NCBI GenBank assembly: GCA_035610835.1
Contig: CM069453.1
Coordinates: forward strand, 68,264,682 to 68,328,681
DNA from: Ophiura sarsii
Taxonomy: Eukaryota > Echinodermata > Ophiuroidea > Amphilepidida > Ophiuridae
Length of the DNA stretch: 64,000 nt
Direction: 5' to 3'
Shown: in pieces, positions 34,100 to 46,334 of the stretch
Layout: each line of letters opens with the position of its first letter
How positions within the stretch are numbered: the stretch's first letter is position 1
Translations under genes and position numbers: made by a program
The notes under the pieces: model-generated
The model's input: only the letters and a program-made list of their open reading frames with translations
The model's database searches: none
Told to the model about the DNA's origin: nothing

Positions 34100-34796
34100 G
34101 GGAAGTGTCAACCCTAAATATATGAAATTTATCAAGCACTGTAACTTTTAAACTAATAATGTAATGTACATAAAAGTATACAATTTTTCAAATGAAATGA
34201 GTCGGAGAATCCATTTTTGGTATTAAATTTCGCCAAAAATAGTGATTTCTACATTTTTGCCCAAAAATCACTTTTTTGGCGCCAACAATTTACGGACAAC
34301 CTAACAAAACCAGTTTTTTATTAAAAATTTCAAAATTTCACCAAAATCATCTAAAGTCAATTATCTAGGAAGCACTTTTTTTTTTTGGCTTACATTTTTT
34401 TAGTTTTGAAAATATTGACCAAAAAGTGCCAAAAAAATGTTTTTTATCTCAAAAATCACATTTTTGGCACTTTTTGGTCAATATTTTCAAAACTCAAAAT
34501 TTTTAAGCCCAAAAAAAAAAGTGCTTCCTAGATAATTCACTTTAGATGATTTTGGTGAAATTTTGAAATTTTTAATAAAAAACTGGTTTTGTTAGGTTGT
34601 CCGTAAATTTTTGGCGCCAAAAAAGTGATTTTTGGGCAAAAATGTAGAAATCACTATTTTTGGCGAAATTTAATACCAAAAATGGATTCTCCGACTCATT
34701 TCATTTGAAAAATGGTATACTTTTATGTATATTACATTATTAGTTTAAAAGTTACAGTGCTTGATAAATTTGATATATTTAGGGTTGACACTTCCC
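34100..34796. mobile_element. TTAA-flanked near-perfect palindromic element (697 bp, intron)
   Basis: TTAA lies at 34,096-34,099 and 34,797-34,800. The ends are GGGAAGTGTCAACCCTAA and its complement. The two halves mirror each other along almost their whole length, meeting near 34,440, with only scattered mismatches. No coding potential. It belongs with the element at 2,708-4,602. The TTAA duplication points to piggyBac- or Kolobok-type mobilisation. Confidence 0.92.
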
Positions 34797-35221
34797 TTAA
34801 CTGCATATGTATATGTAATTTACAAAGACTATAAACATGGCTGCCCCCACTTATGTCTAGAAAGACCAAAATGTGTAATTTTTTGCAATCTGATGCTATA
34901 AGGGTGGCTTCGCCCCCCAAAAACTTATTAATTCCACCATCATAATGTAATGTTTCGCTGAACTGATACAATGTCCGTTTTGCTCACACCTGTTTGTCTA
35001 GGATGTTTGATGAGCGGTAATCAATATAATATTGGTATTCATAGTCTATGTGGCTATAACATATTACATGTAATGGTTTGATAAAAGAGGTAATAACTGT
35101 GAAAGTGTAAATCTGGGAAGTAAAATAATTATATTCACAATATTTATTATCAGAATATGTATGCATGCGGCAATAGATGCATTTATTCACTATTATCAGC
35201 AAAAAGAATTATGACATTTCA

Positions 35222-35759
35222 TGGTACCGTTTACCAAATTTGACTATTTTGGTAAAGTTACAGCATTTTGAAACCGAACACAATTATTGAATATTTTACT
35301 CAATAATGCTTGATATTAATGAAGTGGATTCGTGTCTGGTACACAATAGCTAGCTAATAAAGACAAATCAAACATTCTCAGTTATTTTTTCAAACATTAA
35401 ATGCAAAATAATGACAAAACAATGTCATTTTTATTACACAAATTTAGCAACAGCAACAACACATTTCGCGTTTGTAATAGTCGGACTCAGCTCAGACTAG
35501 AGTGTGGACTGTTTTCAATAGTGAAATTCAATAGATCTTATAAGAGAAAATATCGCAAATCTTGTTCGGTGTATAAAGTGTTGACTTTTACGCAAATTAG
35601 CATAAAATATGTTTACTACAACCAATTTCAACCAACTAAAATTCTTTAGAAAGCTAATGAGATATCCCGTCTGTCTACATACAAAAATCTGTGAAATTGG
35701 TGCACAGATTTTAAGATATAAAATTCCTAAGTTGAGTACACTTTTTTTGACTCACCCTG
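35222..35759. mobile_element. Truncated element of the CAGGGTGAGT family (intron)
   Basis: The right end (GAGTACACTTTTTTTGACTC, then ACCCTG) is followed by TA. The body matches 56,557-57,173 in the opposite orientation (TTTACCAAA...GACTATTTTGG, GCAAAATAATGACAAAACAA). The left terminus is missing. Confidence 0.7.
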
Positions 35760-35814
35760 TATACTACTTGTGAAGCTTTATTGACACTATTTCACTCAGT
35801 TTTTTATTACTACT

Positions 35815-36296
35815 TGAATAAACGAGAGCATCAATGATGCGAAAGTAATGATATAACCTGCGTTCGATAGATAAGTAGGACCAAAAACACACCACGTTTT
35901 TGATCCATTTACATAAAATGTCATTCTGAACATGTAGTAATGCTGTTGCAGTTCCATGGTGTTTCCTATAAGCGGATTGAAGACATTCATATAGTTTGTT
36001 GTAGAAGCGAGGTGATGAGCTATCCGAGATGACACAACTTTTTCAATTATTTTTTAGATGAAAGCCAAGTTTGAGACAGGGCGGTAGTTTTTTAAGATCT
36101 CAGAGTCGAGCGATGGCTTCTTAAGAAGAGGTGTGACAAGAGCAGTCTTAAAACAATATAGGAAAACAGCATATTCCAACGAAATCTTAACAATCCGTGT
36201 AATAAGTGGAGCAAGCTGGTGAAGTTGTTTCTTTAAAAGCCAAGTAGGAATAGGGTCAGAATCACATGATTTTGATGGTAAAGTCTGATGCTTCAA
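35815..36296 (-). pseudogene. LINE reverse-transcriptase fragment, CR1/L2-like (intron)
   Basis: The minus strand reads LPSKSCDSDPIPTWLLKK, then APLITRIVKISLEYAVF and LKNYRPVSNLAFI, the conserved RT N-terminal blocks of CR1/L2-type non-LTR retrotransposons. A second frame continues with VSSRIAHHLAS. The frameshift and the absence of the YADD region show it is a dead 5'-truncated copy. It lies in sense with the ROCO gene. Confidence 0.85.
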
Positions 36297-37545
36297 ATTA
36301 TTTTTGGTGCCTGCCAGGTTGCTGGATGGATGGTTTGGAAGCCCAATTGGGTCTATTACAGGGTAGCATATGGTCGCATGTCAGAAGGTGTGCTACATTT
36401 CCATTAGATGGTCAAAATGTGCACAAAGTATTTTTGGGTAGTGCAGGTATTATTGACACACATTTTTAGTGTACAAACCACCATCAGTTTTAGCACAATA
36501 AGCTAATTAGTACTAAAATTAGTCCATGACAGAAATATAAACAGGATATTTTAAACGCTACCATTGATTGTTAACAGAAAGTGTTGATTTAAACACTCTT
36601 TCCTGTGAAATTGTATGAACGTGGCCAAGAAAAACATAAATGGTACTACAGTAAGTGCATTGGATATTAGTTCATAGATGGCAATGTAAACAGAAATTTT
36701 CACCAAAATGACCTTTTTGCCCAAAAAGGGAGGTAACATTTGTATTCATCTATGGATCTATCACATGAATTGTTCAGAATGTGTAATAATAATTCAATTT
36801 ACACACTGTGCCCCTTCCAGGAGTCTTAATCCATTGTATTGATAATGACAATATAATCAATTTATATATTTTTAACACATAGCGTTCATTTAAGCACTCT
36901 TTCCTGTGCAAACCAATCCATCTTCCTTTGTTCGATTGCAAACAGTCCTCCTCAACTTGATGGTATAATTAACGCTAATCCCTTGCTTTTAGAGTGGCTT
37001 AATCATGTTAATTATGAGATGATAACTAGTAGTCTCGAATTCTGTTTTCGTCGACATGATTTTGGCAGGTCCATTTTTGGTGGGTTTTGTCAGTATGTGT
37101 TGTGTAATGACTAATCAGTTACTGCTTTATAACGTGGTTTCATTGTGCGTCGCATATTTGGAAAAGTAAGGGTGTTGTTTAGGCAAAAGTGGGATATTTG
37201 TGTATTAGATTAATTCAGACCTACTGCATAAGCATATTTTTTTGAAAAAAACATTAAAAAAGAAGGCGATGCTAAGGTATTTTGGGGCTCATAACCATGG
37301 CACGTTTTTGTCCCACATTAAGTCTCACGCTAAGCCATGGCGGTATAAAAATTTAGGCCATATGTTTCACTCCTAAGGCTATATTATATAAGCCGTTTGA
37401 TATTGCGTAATGTGTTCCAGGAGCATAATTGGAGGCCAGATTGTCGTGCTTACGCCACGTTACTGATTCACATTAGGTCTCACGCTAAGAATCTCGAAGC
37501 CACTAATAAACGTTCACCCATGGGTGCCGCCATTACCATGCTGAA

Positions 37546-37715
37546 GTGGACACCCTCTCCAATTTTTTTGTGAATTGAGCATGTTGGACATATTTAAATT
37601 AGCATCCAAATTTGGTCCGTTTTCATTATGTGGACGCCCTCTACAATTTTTGGTGAATTGAGCATGGTGGACATATCTAAATTAGCATCCAAATTGCGTC
37701 CGTTTTCATTATCCC
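37546..37715. repeat. Two tandem ~85-bp units (intron)
   Basis: GTGGACACCCTCTCC starts the first unit and GTGGACGCCCTCTAC the second. Both contain GAATTGAGCATG.TGGACAT and ATTAGCATCCAAATT. Confidence 0.85.
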
Positions 37716-39084
37716 GAAGTGTTTCGCGTCAATGGAGCAAATATGAACTACTGCCCAATCGCATAAATTAGTTGCATACAATATACATGAATGGTGATTT
37801 ACTTGTATACTATAGCCACCATTCGGACTGAAATTGTAGCTTTAATGAGTAAGTCTCAACATATGGTCTTCAGCCAAAATATTTTCCTTAAAAGATGACT
37901 ATTTTCTATCTTTCAAGGTAAACAATAATTTCTTACACAGCCGCTAGAGTAACACTATTATGTGCTTACGAATGTGTATCGTGAACTCCAGTATTAGCAT
38001 GTGTCAGAGATTGCCTAAAGGTGTCGCATGCTGGGATTCTATTTTCAGGCCCGATTGGCTCAAATATGGCAAATTACATAGGGGGAACTAGGTTTGGCGG
38101 GCGTGTCCTATCCCGGTATCCTTACTTTTACGTCCGATATCAATGTGTCAATGTGTGGTGGTTTTCCCCAGATTTATTGTATGTTTTATTTATTTATTCG
38201 GACATAAACTTTCAGAACAGTGGCATCTGTTAACTTGGCGAATGCGTCCATACAATACAATATGAAAAACAGCAGCAGTAAAACTTATACAAACAATTTA
38301 CAGAAGTATAAATGGCAATAAGAATCATAGAGAGCTAAATAGCTGTACGGGCAGCCCATGCCCGTTTCAAATATGACTTACAAACGGGCTTACAAAACTC
38401 ATTAAATATTGGCAGGGGAAGGAAAGTCATCACTTACAGAGGCAGAGAGAGTTTCATCAGAAAAACCTAGCATAAAACACACTTTTAATAGTCAAATTGC
38501 TAGAAATAAATAAATATACTAGAAGTATTTAGTACTCCAAAAAGGTTCAAGATCATATATTAGAGTTTAATCATGATTTTCGAAACTCATCGACTAATAT
38601 CATTTAGAGCAGAACATAGAAATATGACATGTTTAAAATCATCTGTCTCTTTGTATAATACATTTGCATTAAATAATCGTTATTTAGCCGACAAGGTGTT
38701 TTTAAAGTAAGCTTTTTTTTCTTTTTTTTATAATTTGATGAATGAAATCATGGATAATTTCAGAATCAAATGTTGATAGACATTTTGGAAAAAATTCCAG
38801 CCCAAATGAAGTTCGCATTGAAATCGCAAGGATTTTTTTCTTCTTTCGCTGCTGATTTAAATTTGAATTTAGGCTAAAATTTGCTCCTGTCTGGCTCCAC
38901 CCTTAATCCGTATGTCGCTCACGGGGATGATTACAACATAATACCTGACTGGCTCCCCCTGGGCACAAAGTATATACATACTGTCTGAGATTTGTGGTTG
39001 ATAATATGATCATGTAGATCAGAGTAGTTTCTAAGATTTAATTGTATACCAAATATAATATATTCGTGAGCAAAAACATATTTT

Positions 39085-39690
39085 TACTATCAGAGAACAT
39101 GATCCTGCACCTCTGCTGAAATAGCTCCATTGGCTACCTGTTGAACAGAGGATCACTTTCAAATTGCTCTTTGTAGTATCCCTAAATCTAGTAAGGAGTC
39201 TGCATGCGCAACACAGTCTATTGGAGTATAACGCACCGACTCAACATGTATAATAAATAAGCACCATTAAACATCGTCTTTGTGTGTCTCTAATCAATAC
39301 CAATCATCAAATATTACACTCTTGTATGTTTATAAGTCATTGAACGGAATTGCACCCATATGTACCTATCAAACTGTTTCAAATTGTATGTTCCAAATAG
39401 ACACTTAAGATCTTCCAAGGATCATCTTTGTCATGAGTATGCTATGACAAGAGTTAAAGCCTGTGACAGGACTTTTACTGTTTGTGCATCCAAGTTATGG
39501 AACAATTTACCTGTATTTATTCAGCAGGCTGTTTTTGTTATTGCCTACAAGAATAGGCCCTCATTTGTTCCCCATCTAATCACGGTCTTTATATATTATT
39601 ATGTTAACTTATATTATTTTGTATATTTTTGTAAGCGATTTGAGCCTCCGGGGAATAGTGCATCACAAATGCTTGTGTTGAGTTGAGCAC
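39085..39690 (+). pseudogene. LINE ORF2 C-terminal fragment, CR1/L2-like (intron, antisense to ROCO)
   Basis: One frame contains LHWLPVEQRITFKLLFV near 39,130. Another reads MYLSNCFKLYVPNRHLRSS followed by ACDRTFTVCASKLWNNLP. This is the classic C-terminal block (LHWLPV..RI.FK ... LRSS ... SLWN.LP) of CR1/L2 retrotransposons. It is broken by stops and frameshifts. Confidence 0.88.
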
Positions 39691-40261
39691 TAAATAAGAA
39701 TTCTATGATTGGCAATTTTTTTGAGATTTCCGGCAGTTGGACAAATGCTTTATGGACGCCAATATGGCCTGCCCCAATCCTAACACATGATGGTATATAC
39801 AAACGAATTGGAATTGGTCATGAACATTTAATGTTACTCGTTTCATGATGGTGCATATGAAATGATGAATTCACATGATTTAATAAAGCTGTTTAATCAG
39901 TAACTACTGAATTAAGGTTGTCATGCCTTGCCTTTATAACTGTCACTTCATAATTATATTGTCATATATTATAATGTTGCTAACAAAGAATTTGTGGATG
40001 CTTCGATGGTATAACATGTATACTCAATTTATTTATTATTTATGAATTCAGTTATTTATAAATTGTATTTGTCTATACAGTTTTTATTTATAAATTTATT
40101 TACTTGATTTATTTACCGATTTATTCATAGATTTATTTATATATTTCGCTTGTCATAGATTCTGCTAGCATCATGCTTATAGGCCATTATAAATGGTTAA
40201 TTTTTACTCATGTATTGAGAGCTACAGGCTCTCAACAAGGGCTTTGTATACATAAGTGCTT

Positions 40262-40335
40262 GTTCGTCGGGTATCCATGTAAACACAGTCCTAGTGGATT
40301 ATCCTTTCGCTGAGAATGTGAGAGGGACCGGGTTC
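40262..40335 (+). pseudogene. Degenerate tRNA-like sequence (intron)
   Basis: CCTAGTGGATTATCCTTTCG, followed by GAGAGGGACCGGGTTCGAGA, resembles the D-arm and T-arm of a tRNA (Glu/Asp type). The anticodon stem is weak and there is no acceptor pairing. Confidence 0.35.
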
Positions 40336-40733
40336 GAGACAGTGTATATTTAAGGTCTTTGTTAATATAATCCATGCCAGTTTGTCTAAGTCTATATATT
40401 ATTTATTAATTATTCATATATTTATGAATTTATTTAGTTATGTATGTATTTATTTACTTATTTATCCATGAATTTATTTAGTTATTAATTAATTTATTAA
40501 TGAATCCATATTGGATGGCCTACTAGCTTAAAGACAAAACAGAATGAAGCTAAATATATATTGTGAATTATTCCGTAAATCTGGTCCAGGAGCATGAAGG
40601 AGGGCCAGAATCTCTTTGGTGCACATTGCACAACTACTGTATTTTGTTGAAATTGTTTGGATGCAGCTTCACATGAAGGGGAAAAGTGTGAAAAGGAGAC
40701 AAATACAGACATGTTTGTCTCATCATATCATAC

Positions 40734-40877
40734 CTCATCTCGGCTCATGTAGTATTGACCTTTTTTGATAGCCTTTGCCACAGACTGTTCAAATTTGAAC
40801 CGATTCAGTTGAATCTCTTTGCTCATATACGGCTCCTGACTGGCAATACGGGCTATTTCCTCTCTCAGCTTTGTCAA
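40734..40877 (-). CDS. ROCO protein, Roc-COR linker exon 6
   Basis: Residues 222-269. LTKLREEIARIASQEPYM, then NRFKFEQSVAKAIKKG matches the helices that close the Roc GTPase and open COR (pattern L...I...A...P.M...... R...FE..L). The acceptor is TTTTGCCCACAG|TTG and the donor is GATGAG|GTATGA; both boundaries are phase 0. It joins in frame to exon 7 (YYMSRDE-VEQLTKDLGI). Confidence 0.87.
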
Positions 40878-42215
40878 CTGTGGGCAAAAATATACAGTAT
40901 ACACACACAGATGTTAATATGTTGTAAAACAACTTAATTTTGTGAGGGATTTAATTTTGCTGTGGATTCGCAAAAGCATGTGAACATTTTTTTCACAGAT
41001 TTTTAAAATGATGGGTTGGTCGAACCTGTAGTACATGGTTTCTTTTTTTCGTTGCCTATAAGAATAATTTAACGAAAATGCTAAGAGCACTGGTAAGTAA
41101 TAGGAGAAATTACTTTTGACCGCTAGATGTAGGTAAAAAAACACCCAGACATTTCCACCTCTTGACATTGACCCCAAAATGATGATACTTTTTCTTGCCA
41201 CAACAGACTACATAGGTTGCCAAAAGTCTGTTTTACCTGTATGGTTCACTGGCCCCTTAACCCCTTCTGGACCTTTGACCTCAAAACCTGAGATGAACCA
41301 AAAATGATGATTGACATTTTCACATGTCTCATCAGACTACAAAAGTTCCAGTAAGTCTGATTGGAGATTGGAGCATGCCTGAAATTTGCCACATGTATTG
41401 TTCACTGGCCCTTTATGACCCTTTTTGCCTTTTGCCCCCAAATCAATGATTGACTTTTTTCTTGTCTCATTAAACTACACATTTGTCAACAAGAACGATT
41501 AAAATTGGAGCATGTTTTAAATACCCCACCTTTTTTTCTTGTGTCATCAAACTGCATAAGAGTGCACGTACACCACCAAATAGTAATTCTGGCAATACCC
41601 GGCAGCGTTTGAAATTAAGATAGACCCCACTATAAGTATAAATTTAACATCATAGAAAAGGTAAAAAGTGCTGTATATGTACCTAAATTTTTCATAATTC
41701 AAGCTTTTTCTTGAAAGGTAGGCCTATCATTTCACACGATTTCACTGTTTCAGCTTTTTAGAGCTAAAATCCCTGATCTTAGAATATAGGCAACCCCCAC
41801 AAAAGTGATTGTTTTTAAGCAGAAGACATCTTGATCTTCAATAAAAACAATGATTTCAATGAACCAGTTTGATCTAACCACACAAAGCAATAGGGAACTG
41901 ATTTGGTGGTGTGGGACCAGCAGTTCAGTGAAGATAATCCCTTCTTTTGATTATTTATGATAACAAGTCGGATCAAAATCGGAGCAAGACTTATTTTTGT
42001 TCACCCTGCATTGTCCAATGACCCGATATGAATGACCTTGGATCAACATTTAATTTGATAAATCTTGTAGCCTTCTATCCACTCATGATTCTCACCAAGT
42101 TTGATCAAATTCCGATAAAGTCTGTAGAAGAAGCAGGTTGTCAGAAGAAGAAGAAATGTCAAGAAGTAAATAAGTTAGGCAGTTTGCCTAACTTAAAAAA
42201 GAAACCAACCACTTA

Positions 42216-43388
42216 CAGGGTGTGTCAACAAAATGTCCCAAATGATGATAACAAGGGAAGTGGCAATCTCTATGTTTTGTTTAATATTATAATAATTTGG
42301 TCCTGAAGAAGTCAGCTAAGAAGAAGCTAATCCTGACGAAAGCTTGACAGATTAAAACTCGTCCGACGGCGAACCCGTTAAACTTTTAACTTATATTATG
42401 AATACCCGTCGAAAAAGCCTATCTCACAAAATGTCCCATGTGAAACATTATTTTTTTCTATCTATTTTGGAGCTTCTGTTATCGAATGATGGCAAATCTA
42501 CTCGGGCATGTTCAAATTCAGCTTTGGCCACTTTTCATGTGAAGAGAATCGTCATTCAGTGTCATTGAACATAATCAATAATATCAATAAAACTCTACCT
42601 ACTAAATGTTGATAGTTACTTAAATTGAATAGAAAAACATATTTTCATCCATATTATCCATGATATAACATAAATTATTTGAATTGTAGACAGTATTTTA
42701 AACAAAACATTGACATATACTATAATCATCATTTGAATCACAAAGGCGGTTTTTCAGTTGAAAGTCATTTCTTGTTCAAAAGTGGCCAAAGTGGGATTTG
42801 CACTCTTGTTACTGAAATGATCATATATCGGTAGTTAGGTGGTGAAATTAAATGGGATGAAGTGTATGTATAATAATAATAATAATAATCAGTATTTATA
42901 TAGCGCCTTTTCCAAATGGCTCAAAGCACTGTGATTTTGCCGCTGGTGAATCATCAGAATCAGGTCGCATCAACTAGGGTGCTGCCAATTTCTAGCACAA
43001 ACCTATCCACAGTTAGATTGTAACATCCACCTTTTTCAATGTAGCTCCCCAAATACCATTGGGTCAAGGAAATTTTGATAACCGAAACAACTGATCACTG
43101 ATTTTGAAAGCAGGAGGAAACCAGAGAACCCAGGGAAAACCTACGAAAGCGTGCATGGATCGTGATAAACCAAATGCACATAAATCCCGCGGTCGTGCAC
43201 AGAATTGACCCGGGTTTCATTAATGCAAGGCGAGGGAATAACCGCTGCGCCAACACGCTCCCCCGATAGGAGAGTATTTGATAGGAGACTAATCGGGCTT
43301 ACCAACTGTCTATTATTTAAAACAGAAAGACATGGGATGTATATTTAATTAATTTTCTAACTCATGGAACACTTTTTGACACACCCTG
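42216..43388. mobile_element. TA-flanked element with CAGGGTGTGTCAA ends, carrying a SINE (intron)
   Basis: The left end CAGGGTGTGTCAACAAAATG and the inverted right end CAGGGTGTGTCAAAAAGTG are both flanked by TA. It is mariner-like and non-coding. A tRNA-derived SINE (42,870-43,266) sits inside it, so the SINE arrived later. Confidence 0.8.
42870..43266 (-). mobile_element. tRNA-derived SINE with (ATT)n tail
   Basis: The minus strand starts GGGGGAGCGTGTTGGCGCAG, then CGGTTATTCCCTCGCC, like a tRNA 5' region with promoter box A. The middle holds TTTCCCTGGGTTCTCTGG, and the 3' end has GGCGCTATATAAATACTG followed by (ATT)n. The related 3' end near 57,240-57,330 suggests a dispersed family. Confidence 0.8.
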
Positions 43389-43739
43389 TACAATACCTTC
43401 AAGGTATGTAGTGAGAACTATAACAAATAGCAAACTAAATGAATACACCACTGTAATTATATAGCACAATGTCAGTAAGTGAAATTTAAAAAAATTAGGT
43501 AATTACTTAGGGTACTTTTGGTATATAATATTCAATATAATATGTACATGTACATGTATATTCAATATGTTTGTTTACCATTTGGGAGCCTTCTATATAA
43601 TGTTACAAAATGAATTCTTGATCAAAAGCCACTTTGAACAAATTGAGTTATTTTTTTAAGTCAGTGAATAATTGATTTATGAAAGCTTTGCATATAAACA
43701 CAGTTTTTGGTTTGTTATATCATGTAATAATCTCTTTAC

Positions 43740-43853
43740 CTGTGAATCGTCCTGGTCATTGGTATTTTCTATAGCATAGTAAGGCCTCATTACATGCTTT
43801 TCGTATGGTTTGCTAGCAATCTTTTCTTGGATTTTTGCCATCTTTTTTTCCAC
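43740..43853 (-). CDS. ROCO protein, Roc exon 5
   Basis: Residues 184-221. VEKKMAKIQEKIASKPYEKH is the amphipathic helix after the Roc G4 region. VMRPYYAIENTNDQDDS corresponds to the strand that in ROCO proteins carries the G5 region, just before the LR..I helix. The acceptor is TTTTGTTTTAG|GTGG and the donor is TCACAG|GTAAAG; both boundaries are phase 0. Confidence 0.87.
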
Positions 43854-43940
43854 CTAAAACAAAAGGAAAACATAGCACATTGAACATTCAAATAGCAACT
43901 TTCTTTCCTGACAAAAATGGGGATAAATTATATATCATTA

Positions 43941-44349
43941 GTGAAATTTAAGGAATTCTTCACTGGCTGTGTATGTCTTATAGCACGAGGCAGCGCAGCT
44001 GGCGAGTGCGCTGCTTCGTGCTATAAGGAATTAATAGCACTCATCGACAGTACTATTAGTGATGATTTATGTGGCAGAACTCTGTTATACACACCCCTGC
44101 ACAGTAGGACACTTCAATACATGTAAACACCACTTTCACAGTAGGACAACTCTCACTCAGCAGGACTATTCTTAAGTTTGGATTCAAGCAACACTGATAA
44201 TGATAAATAATCATCTACTAAACACACCCACACCAAGTTGGGTATTGAAAGTGATGTTTATATGTATTGAAGTGTCCTACTGTGCAGGGGTGTGTAAGTC
44301 ATACTATAATTAGCACATACACAGCCAGTCGAGTTCCACAAATTTCACT
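43941..44349. mobile_element. Nested foldback element (intron)
   Basis: The outer arms pair across the whole element (ACTGGCTGTGTATGT with ACATACACAGCCAGT). An inner pair at 44,089-44,125 and 44,261-44,298 matches over CACCCCTGCACAGTAGGACA. A separate strong hairpin TTATAGCACGAGGCAGCGCA lies at about 43,978-44,031. It fills much of a 1.1-kb intron. Confidence 0.8.
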
Positions 44350-44955
44350 TAAAGTACAGCTTCAGATTGCTATTAATTTGACATCGTAATTAAATAACCC
44401 AATTAATTACATGTATTAATTATATACAGGGGCTTATAAGGTATTGTTTTACCTATGCTGTGCCTTTTTACCGTTGTATATTTATATAATATTAAATAGC
44501 TTTGAGGGTGATTCAAGAATATATTGCACTCGCTATAAAAATATTGCAGGAGTCAGAGACGAGTGCAATATTTTCACTATTTTCACTTTCTTTTGGATCA
44601 GCACTATCTTGTTGCTTTAGCTGTGAGTTCCAGTGACAAAGATTGGAGGAGATCGGTGAGGGTGAGTTCTCTTTGTGTCATGTTCATGTTAATGTTAGTG
44701 TACAATCTTTGAGTTGGCTTATTTAGTGTCATAAAATATTGATACTATGGTAATGAGGTCTATGACTATCATTGAGAAGCCAAAAAGAGAAACAAAGTTA
44801 TTTAGATTACTCTGAACTTAAACAGCATCATAATTATGTTGTGCTATTAAAAATCAGAGACTCGTCTCAGCTAAAATGCTTATCATGCAATATATATGCA
44901 CGAAGGAATGTGTGTGTATTTTAAGGAATTTATCATGATTCTTATAATTAGTTAC

Positions 44956-45123
44956 CTGATCAGGACTGAGATTTTCCCTGTGAGTTCCAATGACAAATAT
45001 TGGAGGAGATGCGTGAGTTCTTGTCTCTTCATCTTCAGGCTCATTTGATTTAGTAGCATAGGCAAAAATTGACTGCATCCAAAAATCTAGGAAATCAAGT
45101 CCTGTAAAATCCTGTAGTATTGA
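44956..45123 (-). CDS. ROCO protein, Roc exon 4 with G4-like motif
   Basis: Residues 128-183. DFLDFWMQSIFAYA is the typical Roc helix (..FW...I...). After an acidic loop comes PPIFVIGTHRENLS, the beta-strand and guanine-specificity region, where most ROCO proteins have VGTH.D. Here the last position is Glu. The acceptor is CATTGACCAG|TCA (CTACAG|GAT, 12 nt later, would also keep phase 0) and the donor is GATCAG|GTAACT. Confidence 0.9.
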
Positions 45124-45219
45124 CTGGTCAATGAGAAATGGAAAATGATAAAACATAAATCTTCACATTTAATTCAAGGGGAATCTAGTTTTACTGATTG
45201 TATCTATGACTAATAGAGG

Positions 45220-45757
45220 CCCGGTACCCCAACTCCACACAAAAGTTGGTAACCATGACTGTTCTTCATTTTTTCAAAGTACCCCTTTACAAGGATTTTC
45301 CAACAATTTTACCCCCCTCTTTTGGCAAAAACGAGGACAAAATTGGGGTGAAAAATCCTCCTTTTTTTGGTTTTCAATGACTATCATTTCAATCACCCCT
45401 TTTCAAAGACACTTTATACATACATTAAACAGATAAAAAAGTGTTGCTCCCAACAGAAACAGGCATGGTCCTGTGTTATAAACTAGTGTACCCCAAATGG
45501 TGGATTTGGGTTGTTACCATGTTCTAATCAAATGATTAAATCCATACTGTGATGAGCAGAAGTGACACAATTGAGCTGGGTTTTTTTAGGATTTCATAAA
45601 ATACCCTTTTTTTAATTTCGCAGAGACTAATTCATGAAATACCCCCCTCTTTTCATGATTTCGCGGTCCGCGCTGACAATCGAAAATATACCCTTTTTCC
45701 GCGATTTTTTAGAACAGTCATGGTTACCAACTTTTGTGTTGAGTTGGGGGTACCGGG
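45220..45757. mobile_element. Element with ~45-bp terminal inverted repeats and word-like interior (intron)
   Basis: CCCGGTACCCCAACTC... continuing through AAAAGTTGGTAACCATGACT is mirrored at the right end to GGGTACCGGG. The interior repeats T-rich phrases such as TACCCCCCTCTTTT and CCCTTTTT with CGCGGTCCGCG. No protein. Confidence 0.85.
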
Positions 45758-45758
45758 A

Positions 45759-46334
45759 ATAAAGTGCTCAACAAAAGAAAGTCATACACTTTGTTTAGGT
45801 CCTTTAGAGGAACTTTAGATTATTTGTTGACCAAACAGACTAGATAGACATTTGGATGAATCTTTCCGGCACAATTTGATACAAAGTTGCCACCTAACAA
45901 CAAAGATAAACCATGATTAGCACCATTTAAAGAAAATTAGTCACTTTTCAAAAGTCACATTTTCAATACACTACACGTGAAGAAAATACCACATGTTGCC
46001 TGTTCATAATCATATAGCCCGCTCACTCAAGCACGACCCAACGCAGTTGCACTGTGTGATCAATATCCATTTCATTCCCAGCCATTCAAAGTGCCACGCA
46101 CAGCATTTTCTCGCGGCTTGCGTGCGTTGAAAAGTGTGATTTTTGAAAAGTTCCAATTTTTCTAAATGGTGCTAATCATAGTTTATCTTTGTTGTTAGGT
46201 GGCAACTTTGGTATCAAATTGTGCCGGAAAGATTCATCCAAATGTCTATCTAGTCTGTTTGGTCAAAAAATAATCAGAAGTTACTGTAAAGGACCTAAAC
46301 AAAGTGTATGACTTTCTTTTGATGAGCACTTTAT
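45759..46334. mobile_element. Foldback element directly abutting the previous one (intron)
   Basis: The left arm (AAGTGCTCAACAAAAGAAAG, CATACACTTTGTTTAGGTCC) pairs with the right arm (46,125-46,334). TA lies at both outer edges. The arms are about 200 nt; the central part includes a CG-richer segment. Confidence 0.85.
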
